Assembly: GCA_039804165.1 (NCBI GenBank)
Contig: JBDRZZ010000044.1
Span: 1-6,177 of the forward strand
Length of the DNA stretch: 6,177 nt
Direction of reading: 5' to 3'
Source: a candidate division WOR-3 bacterium
GTDB lineage: Bacteria; Hydrothermota; UBA3072
Shown here in pieces: positions 1 to 5,444 of the stretch (its first letter is position 1; every line of letters starts with the position of its first letter). The notes under the pieces were generated by a model. That model was not told the DNA's origin. It made no database searches and was given only the letters and a program-made list of their open reading frames with translations. The translations under genes and the position numbers were made by a program.

Positions 1-115
1 GTTCTCCTTCAACAGATGTGCCTTGTAGAGTCTTCTATTTACCCTCAGAAGGTCTCTAAGGGCCTTCATAGCATCCCTCTTTAGGTTCGCTACTCGGCTA
101 AGGAGTATGAATTTC
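1..115 (-). pseudogene. Partial ISL3-like transposase fragment
   Basis: Read on the minus strand, codons from 114 down to 1 are open and give a peptide beginning KFILLSRVAN and ending NRRLYKAHLLKEN at the window edge. The pattern of a basic 'LL' start, an 'NL' turn, a leucine-rich helix, then 'N.RLYKA.LLKE' resembles the middle of ISL3-family (DDE) transposases, where a similar segment precedes the last catalytic part. Only about 38 residues are visible; the rest would lie left of the window. The N-terminal part of such a protein should continue to the right of 115, but that position is occupied by the tip of the IS256-type element, and no ISL3 sequence resumes beyond 668. The gene is therefore broken here. 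Family assignment comes from motif memory only and could be wrong; that it is coding rests on the residue pattern. Confidence 0.5.
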
Positions 116-152
116 GGGATTAACCAGAAAATTGTGTAAAAATTTATACTAT
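116..152 (+). repeat. Left terminal inverted repeat of IS256-type element
   Basis: The outer part is GGGATTAACC, followed by AG and the core AAAATTGTGTAAA at 128-140, then TATACTAT at 145-152. The reverse complement of 633-668 reads GAGACTAACC, CTT, the same 13-base core, TA, then TATCCTAT. The two ends align with small gaps and a handful of mismatches. The exact outer tip is uncertain by a few bases. Confidence 0.7.
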
Positions 153-165
153 AACCAAAAAGTTT

Positions 166-172
166 AGGAGGT
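166..172 (+). promoter_or_regulatory. Ribosome binding site of truncated transposase
   Basis: A near-perfect AGGAGGT lies 5 bases before the ATG at 178. It fixes the start and shows that the truncated protein still has an intact translation signal. Confidence 0.85.
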
Positions 173-177
173 AAGTA

Positions 178-606
178 ATGGCAAGGAGAGGAAGAAAGCT
201 TGATCCAGAAACAGAGTTTAAACACTTTATTTCCTCTATGGAGGACTTCCTTCATCGAGGGCAATACCCAAGTCTTACCATCCTTCTGGAAGGTATCCTG
301 AATTATCTCATGCAGAAGGAAAGGGAGTTCTATCTCCAGAAGAACCCTCAGGAGTATGCAAATGGCACTTATAAAAGAACACTCACAGCCAACTTCGGTC
401 AGCTTCATCTAAGGATCCCCAGGGTAAGAATATCAAATACCTTCAGACCTGCCCTTTTGCCTGCCAGGTGGAAGCGCTTTAATAAAGACTATGAGGAGTT
501 TTTACTCGCTTTAAGCTACAGGTTGAAGCAGATATTTGCATTGAGATTTGAGGAGGTTGACAAAGTTGTTTATTTAGAGAATATAGGGGTAGCAGAAAAT
601 GTTTAA
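178..606 (+). pseudogene. Truncated IS256/Mutator-family transposase (N-terminal part)
   Basis: This is a 142-codon frame. Residues 1 to about 115 show the N-terminal DNA-binding region of IS256-family transposases: a helical start, then the family hallmark 'NGTYKRTL...FGQLHLRIPRVR' (about 62-83) and 'FRPALLPARWKRFNKDYEEFLLAL' (about 89-112), each given here with gaps. After about residue 113 the resemblance stops; the last 29 residues (from SYRLKQ) do not match the expected continuation and probably come from beyond an internal deletion. The DDE catalytic domain is absent, as full-length members have about 400 residues. It therefore cannot catalyse transposition. A retained DNA-binding piece with a good ribosome binding site could still be made and might bind the element ends, but that is speculation. 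Confidence 0.8.
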
Positions 607-632
607 AAGGGATATTGCAAAATTTTTAAAAG

Positions 633-668
633 ATAGGATATATTTACACAATTTTAAGGGTTAGTCTC
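633..668 (-). repeat. Right terminal inverted repeat of IS256-type element
   Basis: This is the inverted partner of 116-152. The shared core appears as TTTACACAATTTT at 643-655, and the outer end as GGGTTAGTCTC at 658-668. It starts 26 bases after the stop codon of the truncated transposase, which fits the tight spacing typical of insertion-sequence right ends. Confidence 0.7.
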
Positions 669-1391
669 TACTTTTAAATATCATAGTCAATCAAATGATT
701 TTAGGATTTGAAAGAATAGAGCTAAATAAAAAAATTGTAGAGGAGACAATTCTGAGGATTTCTTTGGAGAGATTTTTTTCCGACTTTAGTAGAACGAATT
801 TTTCGTGATATTAAAAAATATGGAAATTTGAGATGTTACCCCAAAAAAACAGAGGCAACTATTCTTTTTTTAGATATTGTAGGATTCACAAAGATGATAG
901 AAGGACTTCCTCTTATAGAGATTTCTAAAATTTTATGTGATTTTTTTTGATTTAATAGTCAATGAAATATTTGATGAAAATGGGGTAATATATATATGGG
1001 TGATGGATTAATGGCAATTTTTGGAGTTCCTGAGAAGGATGAAGAGCACGCCATTAGAGCTGTTCGATGTGGATTGAGTATTTTAAATAAACATTCTAAA
1101 TTTATAAGTGATTTGCCTAACAACAAAAAATTTAACATACGTATAGGAATTGAATCAGGTGAAGTAATAGCAGGATACATGGGGTCAAGTAAAAGACTGG
1201 AATATACTGCAATGGGTTATGCAGTAGTAGCAGCAAAAAGAATAGAATCTTTAACAAAACCAAATAGTATTTATATAGGAAGGGAGACTTATAGAAAGAT
1301 TTGTCATAGATTCAAAATATTTTTTGTAGGTATATTATCCTTACAGAAAGGTGAGGGGGAAATAGAGGTATGGGAAGTGTTGAGAGATTGA
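669..1391 (+). pseudogene. Broken GAF-class III adenylate/guanylate cyclase (3' part)
   Basis: Coding similarity starts directly after the insertion element. LLLNIIVNQMILGFE resembles the last helix of a GAF domain, followed by a linker and 'LERFF..PTLVERI', the usual entry to a class III cyclase domain. The frame then breaks in a T run at 773-779, continues as 'ILFLDIVGFTKM' (first metal Asp), breaks in a T run at 941-948, continues as 'DLIVNEIFDENG', and breaks a third time at about 985-996. The last frame runs from 996 to 1391: MGDGLMAIFG (second metal Asp), 'NIRIGIESGEVIAGYMGS', 'YTAMGYAVVAAKRIE', ending EVLRD. In active enzymes the latter motif is normally GD.VN.A.R; here Asp is Tyr and the catalytic Asn is Val, although Arg remains. 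The N-terminus is missing. Such proteins make cyclic nucleotides and often carry FHA or GAF sensors. This copy is dead. Confidence 0.85.
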
Positions 1392-1403
1392 ATGCTATAA
1401 CAA

Positions 1404-1421
1404 TTTTATAACTTTTATAAC
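1404..1421. repeat. Tandem 9-bp repeat TTTTATAAC x2, possible operator
   Basis: Two exact adjacent copies of TTTTATAAC occupy 1404-1412 and 1413-1421, and a third TATAAC lies at 1396-1401. They sit just upstream of the proposed promoter at 1432-1459. OmpR-type winged-helix proteins commonly bind tandem direct repeats spaced about one helical turn, so this is a candidate site for the regulator encoded at 4065-4766. The sequence is very AT-rich and TATAAC also occurs at 150-155 within the mobile element, so chance is a real alternative. Confidence 0.3.
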
Positions 1422-1431
1422 ATTTTTAATA

Positions 1432-1459
1432 TTGAATTTTAATTTGATTTTATTATAAA
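1432..1459 (+). promoter_or_regulatory. Candidate sigma-70-type promoter for the cluster
   Basis: TTGAAT (1432-1437) and TATAAA (1454-1459) are separated by 16 bases, 22 bases before the first gene's start codon. This is the only intergenic stretch between the cyclase remnant and the downstream cluster, so a promoter is expected here. AT-rich background makes the exact boxes uncertain; TTGATT at 1444-1449 is another partial match. Confidence 0.4.
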
Positions 1460-1470
1460 AAATTTCATTT

Positions 1471-1478
1471 AGGAGGTG
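1471..1478 (+). promoter_or_regulatory. Strong ribosome binding site for small gene
   Basis: AGGAGGTG stands 3 bases before the ATG at 1482. Such a strong site argues that the small frame was a real gene and fixes its start. Confidence 0.75.
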
Positions 1479-1481
1479 GAT

Positions 1482-1675
1482 ATGATTTGGACAAGAAAAG
1501 ATAAATTCAAAAAGTGGCTATTTATACTTTATCTAAAAAGATACAAACTCTTGAGGGATTCATGCTGGTTTTAGATTTAAAAACTAATAAAAGGAAAACA
1601 ATAGAGATTCCTCTTGAAAAGAAAGATTACAGCAAAGAATTAAGAAGAGCCAAGATAATGATAAGATTTGGTTAA
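1482..1675 (+). pseudogene. Small 64-codon gene of unknown function with one frameshift
   Basis: From the ATG the frame reads MIWTRKDKFKK and then runs out at a TAG (1572-1574) after 30 residues. Adding one base to the A run at 1509-1513 joins it to a second frame that continues VAIYTLSKKIQTLEG, MLVLDLKTNKRKT, IEIPLEKKDYSKELRRA and ends IMIRFG with TAA at 1673-1675. The repaired product would have 64 residues, be rich in Lys, and have no obvious signal peptide or membrane segment. I do not recognise its family. It lies 6 bases before the Clp ATPase gene, so it belongs to the same transcript and may have been translationally coupled to it. The break may be a true mutation, a sequencing error in a homopolymer, or less likely a programmed frameshift. 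Confidence 0.6.
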
Positions 1676-1681
1676 ATAAAT

Positions 1682-4051
1682 ATGAAGCCTCTTTCAACTG
1701 GAGCACAAATAGCTATAAGTATAGCTGCTACAGAAGCAAAATTTATACCGAGTCCTTATCTTGAAAATGAACATGTTTTCTTAGGACTTTGCAAAGTAGA
1801 AGATGTATTGACCTTAGATGAAGTAGAGGGGATATCTGAAAACCAGTTTAATGATGCTAAAAGGGAAATACAAAATTTCTCTAATTTTCTCAGATCTTGT
1901 GGCATTGATCCAAAAACTGCTCGCAGAAGATTAAGAGTAATTATAAAATACAAACAACCTGTAGAAAGCAATTTTACAGGTCACAGAAGTGAAAGATGTA
2001 GGGAAATGTTTAATACTGCTGAAAGGATAAGTGATGAAGAAGGGAAATCAAAAATAGAATTAAAACACTTTTTCCATGCTATAATGTTAAATCCCTCTTC
2101 AATCCTTCTGGAGCTTTTTTCAAATCTTGGGTTAAAAGAAATAATAAAAGCTTCTTTATCAAAGGAACCGACGTATGATGAGACAATTGTCATGGAAGAC
2201 ATAAAGAGAGAGACTGAACCTATAGAAAAGGAGAAAAGAACACCAACCCCATTTCTTAATAAATTTGGAAGAGACTTAACAGAACTTGCAAGACAGGGAA
2301 AACTTGAGCCATGCATAGGAAGAAAGGCTGAGATTAAAAAATGTGCTCAAATACTTCTTCAGAAAAGAAAGAATAATCCTATTCTTGTAGGAGAGGCAGG
2401 GGTTGGGAAGACATGTATAGTAGAAGGACTTGCACAATATATAGTAAAACCTGATGCTCATGAAAACTTAAGGAATTTAAGGATTGTTGAAATCAATATG
2501 GGAAGTCTTATTGCAGGAACAAGGTATAGAGGTGATTTTGAAGAAAGACTGGAAAATATAATTAAAGAGGCATCTTCTGAGCCAAACATAATTCTTTTCA
2601 TAGATGAAATACATACAATTGTCGGAGCAGGGGAAGCAGCTGGAGCCCCGCTGGATGCAGCAAATATTCTCAAGCCTGCTTTAGCAAGAGGTGAAATAAA
2701 ATGTATTGGAGCAACCACTACTAAAGAATATAGAAGATATATAGAGAAAGACGCTGCTCTTGAAAGAAGATTTCAAGTAGTATGGGTAGAGGAACCAACG
2801 ATTGAGGAAACAGTTGAGATTATCAAAGGGATAAGAAAGAGATTTGAAGCACACTACGGAATATTTATTCCTGATTCAGTAATTGAAATAGCAATTGAAC
2901 TCTCTGTAAAGTATTTACCTGATCATCGTCTTCCTGACAAAGCAATTGATCTTATTGACCAGGCATGTGCAAGAAAAGCGCTTTTTACTCTTACACCCGG
3001 TAAAAAGTTTGAAGAATCTAATGGATTGACAGTAACGGACATAGCACAGGTATTATCAGAAAGATGTAGGATTCCTGTAAAGGAACTTACGGAAGATGAG
3101 AAAGAAAGGCTTTTAAGAATGGAAGAATATTTTAGACAAAGAGTTATGGGACAAGAGCATGCTATAAAGACAGTAGCAGAAACAATAAGGAAAGCAAAGA
3201 CAGGACTTAAAGATCCAAATAAGCCACTTGGTTCTTTTCTTTTTCTTGGAGCAACGGGGACAGGAAAAACAGAGCTTGCAAAAGCATTGGCAGAATTTTT
3301 GTTTCACTCTGAAGAAAGACTTATTGTAATTGATATGTCTGAATATCAGGAAAAGCATTCTGTTGCAAAATTAATTGGTGCTCCTCCTGGTTATGTAGGT
3401 TATGAAGAAGAAGGATATCTTACAGGGAAAGTGAGAACCAATCCATATTCAGTAGTTCTTTTTGATGAAATAGAAAAAGCCCATCCTGAAGTTCTTGACC
3501 TCTTGCTTCAGATTCTTGATGAAGGTAGACTAACAGATTCTCATGGAAGAAAAGTAAAATTTACAGAAACCATAGTTATTATGACTTCTAATCTTGGAGT
3601 ATCAACCTTACAAAAAGTTAAAAAAATTGGGATAGTAGTTCAAGATGAAGAAACAAAGGATTATGATTCTTATGAAAAAGTTATTGAAGAAGCAGTAAGA
3701 AAAGCTCTGAGACCTGAGCTTTTAAACAGAATTCAGAAAAAGATAATTTTTTATCCTTTAAGTAAAGAGACTATGAAAAAAATTTTAAGAGAAAAATTTC
3801 TTCCGGAGCTTAACAAAAAACTTTTGTTTAAGAATATTAAAGTTAGCTTGACTGAGGAGGCATTAGATTTTATTGTAAGTAAAGGTTACAGTGAAGAGTA
3901 TGGAGCGAGGAATTTAAAGAGAGCTTTTGAACAATATGTTGAAGAACCTCTTTCAGAAAGGATACTGGAAGGTAATTTCAAAGAAGGAGATGCAATAGAA
4001 GTTCAGATGGAAGGTGAAAGTTTAAAATTTAATCTTGGGATAAGTAATTAA
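1682..4051 (+). CDS. ClpA-like double-AAA+ unfoldase, partner of ClpP
   Basis: This is a 789-residue cytosolic ATPase that unfolds substrates for a peptidase. A diverged Clp N-domain occupies about 1-160 (ENEHVFLGL at 28-36; second repeat from about 101), with an unusual stretch between the repeats. D1 has Walker A GEAGVGKT (237-244), pore loop around Y282, Walker B ILFIDEIH (304-311) and arginine fingers ALERRF (359-364). D2 has Walker A GATGTGKT (523-530; most relatives have GPTGVGKT), pore motif GYVGY (570-574), Walker B VVLFDEIEKAHP (591-602), sensor TSNLG (635-639), RPELLNRI (677-684) and sensor-2 GAR (741-743). The D1-D2 linker is short, so the ClpB/ClpC coiled-coil middle domain is absent, as in ClpA. 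KKIGIVVQDE (647-656) aligns with the ClpP-docking loop of ClpC/ClpA (IGF/VGF/IGL), supporting pairing with the ClpP encoded at 4851. No clear ribosome binding site precedes the ATG; a stop codon lies in frame at 1673. Coupling to the small gene is plausible. Confidence 0.93.
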   Translation: MKPLSTGAQIAISIAATEAKFIPSPYLENEHVFLGLCKVEDVLTLDEVEGISENQFNDAKREIQNFSNFLRSCGIDPKTARRRLRVIIKYKQPVESNFTGHRSERCREMFNTAERISDEEGKSKIELKHFFHAIMLNPSSILLELFSNLGLKEIIKASLSKEPTYDETIVMEDIKRETEPIEKEKRTPTPFLNKFGRDLTELARQGKLEPCIGRKAEIKKCAQILLQKRKNNPILVGEAGVGKTCIVEGLAQYIVKPDAHENLRNLRIVEINMGSLIAGTRYRGDFEERLENIIKEASSEPNIILFIDEIHTIVGAGEAAGAPLDAANILKPALARGEIKCIGATTTKEYRRYIEKDAALERRFQVVWVEEPTIEETVEIIKGIRKRFEAHYGIFIPDSVIEIAIELSVKYLPDHRLPDKAIDLIDQACARKALFTLTPGKKFEESNGLTVTDIAQVLSERCRIPVKELTEDEKERLLRMEEYFRQRVMGQEHAIKTVAETIRKAKTGLKDPNKPLGSFLFLGATGTGKTELAKALAEFLFHSEERLIVIDMSEYQEKHSVAKLIGAPPGYVGYEEEGYLTGKVRTNPYSVVLFDEIEKAHPEVLDLLLQILDEGRLTDSHGRKVKFTETIVIMTSNLGVSTLQKVKKIGIVVQDEETKDYDSYEKVIEEAVRKALRPELLNRIQKKIIFYPLSKETMKKILREKFLPELNKKLLFKNIKVSLTEEALDFIVSKGYSEEYGARNLKRAFEQYVEEPLSERILEGNFKEGDAIEVQMEGESLKFNLGISN

Positions 4052-4064
4052 AATGTGAAAATTC

Positions 4065-4766
4065 ATGGAAAAACATAATTTTTTGGTAGTTTTGGAAGGA
4101 GAACCTTACGAAAAAAATGAGTGTTTACCTCTTCCAGATTTTGAAAAGATAATTCTTGGCAGATCTCAAGGACAACACAAAGCAGATATAAGCTTTGATA
4201 GTCTTTATATCTCAAGAATTCATGCAGAAATTCAGTGCATTAATGGGAAATATTACATAAGGGATTTAAGTAAACATGGAACATGGCTTAATCATAATAA
4301 AATTGAAAAGGGTAAATTTTATGAGCTTAAAGATGGAGATGTTATTATTTTGAGTAAAAGAGAAGCTGTTTTAATTTGTCGGTTAAATTATGAGCCTGGG
4401 CAAACATTTGATTATATTGAGTTTAGCCAAACTCAAATTGAAAACTTCGTAGATAAAACTGCGAAAGATAATATTATCTTTGAAAAGGAAAAAAGGAAAG
4501 TAAAAATTCACAACAAAGAATATGAGCTAAGTGGAAGGGAGTTAAAACTTTTTGAAATACTATACGAAAATAGAAACAAGGTAGTAAGTGTAGAAGCCAT
4601 CATCAATTACATATGGCCTAAAAGAGCGGTTTCAGACCGTTATGTAGTAACTCCCGAGGAAGTAAGGCAGGTTGTCTACAGACTTAGAAAACGTTTAGAT
4701 CCTTATGGGAATAAGTATATAAGAACTTTAAGAGGTGAAGGTTTTTTACTTGAGATACCAGAGTAG
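4065..4766 (+). CDS. FHA domain - winged-helix (OmpR-type) DNA-binding regulator
   Basis: This protein has 233 residues. The N-terminal FHA domain covers about 25-105: GR at 32-33, SRIHAEI at 50-56 (Ser50, Arg51, His53), YYIRDLSKHGTWLN at 63-76, then a GD turn at 91-92. These are the residues that bind phosphothreonine in FHA domains. A linker of about 35 residues leads to a C-terminal Trans_reg_C winged helix (about 143-233): YELSGRELKLFEILYENR, VVSVEAIINYIW, EEVRQVVYRLRKRLD, and the wing IRTLRGEGFLLE. There is no receiver domain, so control by phosphorylation would come through phosphopeptide binding rather than Asp phosphorylation. The gene starts 13 bases after the ATPase stop codon with only a weak ribosome binding site (GTGAAAA). 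An in-frame ATG at 4053 is followed at once by TGA, so 4065 is the start. Binding partners and target promoters are unknown; the tandem repeats near 1404 are one candidate. Confidence 0.92.
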   Translation: MEKHNFLVVLEGEPYEKNECLPLPDFEKIILGRSQGQHKADISFDSLYISRIHAEIQCINGKYYIRDLSKHGTWLNHNKIEKGKFYELKDGDVIILSKREAVLICRLNYEPGQTFDYIEFSQTQIENFVDKTAKDNIIFEKEKRKVKIHNKEYELSGRELKLFEILYENRNKVVSVEAIINYIWPKRAVSDRYVVTPEEVRQVVYRLRKRLDPYGNKYIRTLRGEGFLLEIPE

Positions 4767-4771
4767 ATTTT

Positions 4772-4812
4772 CCCTATGAGGGTTGCTATGGCTTAAAAAA
4801 GTATCTTTAAGC
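4772..4812. promoter_or_regulatory. Two inverted repeats between regulator gene and clpP
   Basis: CCCT-ATG-AGGG (4772-4782) and GCTTAAA ... TTTAAGC (arms 4791-4797 and 4806-4812, 8-base loop) lie in the 84-base gap, the longest within the cluster. Neither is followed by a T run and the stems are AT-rich and short, so a strong intrinsic terminator is unlikely. They could be operator sites, an attenuator or an RNA-processing hairpin that sets separate clpP expression. Confidence 0.4.
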
Positions 4813-4838
4813 TCTCATCTTTAATGGAATAAAAAATA

Positions 4839-4845
4839 GGGAGGA
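4839..4845 (+). promoter_or_regulatory. Ribosome binding site of clpP
   Basis: GGGAGGA lies 5 bases before the ATG at 4851. It is much stronger than the sites of the two preceding genes, consistent with a higher need for the 14-subunit peptidase. Confidence 0.8.
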
Positions 4846-4850
4846 AATAA

Positions 4851-5441
4851 ATGGGTATTCTTAAAGTTCCATATGTAATAGAACAGACACCTGCAGGAAT
4901 AAGACATGTAGATATCTATTCTCGGCTTCTTTCTGAAAGGATGATTTTTCTTACTGGCGAGATTAATGATGATGTAGCAGACATAATCACAGCTCAACTT
5001 TTTTACCTTGAGGCAGAAGATCCTAAAAAGGATATTTACTTTTACATAAACAGTCCAGGAGGTGTGGTAACAGCTGGATTAGCTATTTATGATGTTATGC
5101 AATATATAGCCTGTGATGTAGTAACTATTTGCATAGGGCAGGCAGCATCAATGGCTGCGGTGCTACTTGCAGGAGGCAAAAAAGGAAAGAGAATGGCTCT
5201 TCCTAATGCAAGAATAATGATTCATCAACCACTGGGAGGTGCTCAAGGACAAGCGAAAGACCTTGAGATACAGGCAAGGGAAGTAAACAGAATAAAAGGA
5301 GTTATTAACAAAATTTTATCTTATCATACAGGACAGCCTATTGAAGTTATTGAAAGAGATACAGATAGAGACTTTTTTATGACAGCTGAAGAAGCAGTAA
5401 AGTATGGGTTGATTGATAAGGTTATATATAAAAAAACTTAA
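4851..5441 (+). CDS. clpP: ATP-dependent Clp protease proteolytic subunit ClpP
   Basis: This is a serine peptidase of the S14 family, 196 residues, the usual length. It forms a two-ring 14-mer in the cytosol that degrades proteins threaded in by Clp ATPases. The catalytic triad is complete: Ser100 in GQAASMAA, His125 in [11 protein letters not shown], and Asp174 in [13 protein letters not shown]. Also seen are the N-terminal VPYVIEQ axial-loop region, [15 protein letters not shown], and [17 protein letters not shown] (oxyanion and substrate-binding strand). No signal peptide is present and the protein starts close to the mature form. The usual GQAASMGA is GQAASMAA here, a mild change. The gene sits apart from clpX and tig, at least in this window, and beside a ClpA-like ATPase, so it may be a dedicated or second copy, or the only one in the genome; the window cannot tell. 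Confidence 0.97.
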   Translation: MGILKVPYVIEQTPAGIRHVDIYSRLLSERMIFLTGEINDDVADIITAQLFYLEAEDPKKDIYFYINSPGGVVTAGLAIYDVMQYIACDVVTICIGQAASMAAVLLAGGKKGKRMALPNARIMIHQPLGGAQGQAKDLEIQAREVNRIKGVINKILSYHTGQPIEVIERDTDRDFFMTAEEAVKYGLIDKVIYKKT

Positions 5442-5444
5442 TGT

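Larger units (their letters stand above)
116..668 (+). mobile_element. Internally deleted IS256-family element, about 553 bp
   Basis: The element is bounded by two inverted ends (116-152 and 633-668) that match each other well and share the uninterrupted core AAAATTGTGTAAA. Between them is one open frame encoding only the N-terminal third of an IS256/Mutator-type transposase. Complete members of this family are about 1.3-1.5 kb with a transposase near 400 residues, so roughly 0.8 kb including the catalytic DDE region is missing. With both ends kept it could in principle be moved by a full-length relative elsewhere in the genome. No clear 8-9 bp target duplication is seen: the left flank at 107-115 and the right flank at 669-677 do not match. 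This suggests age or a rearrangement at one end. Confidence 0.7.

Noticed and set aside
941-950. Programmed frameshift at the eight-T run in the cyclase
   Set aside because: Two other breaks, a missing N-terminus and lost catalytic residues make plain gene decay the simpler reading.
959-1180. Minus-strand open frame of 73 codons opposite the cyclase remnant
   Set aside because: The plus strand carries clear cyclase motifs here and the minus-strand product has no recognisable pattern; it is a shadow.
1756-3358. Several minus-strand open frames inside the Clp ATPase gene
   Set aside because: They lie opposite strongly conserved AAA+ motifs and have Ser/Phe/Cys-rich shadow composition with no ribosome binding sites.
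4791-4812. Intrinsic terminator after the FHA regulator gene
   Set aside because: The stem is short and AT-rich and no T run follows the hairpin.
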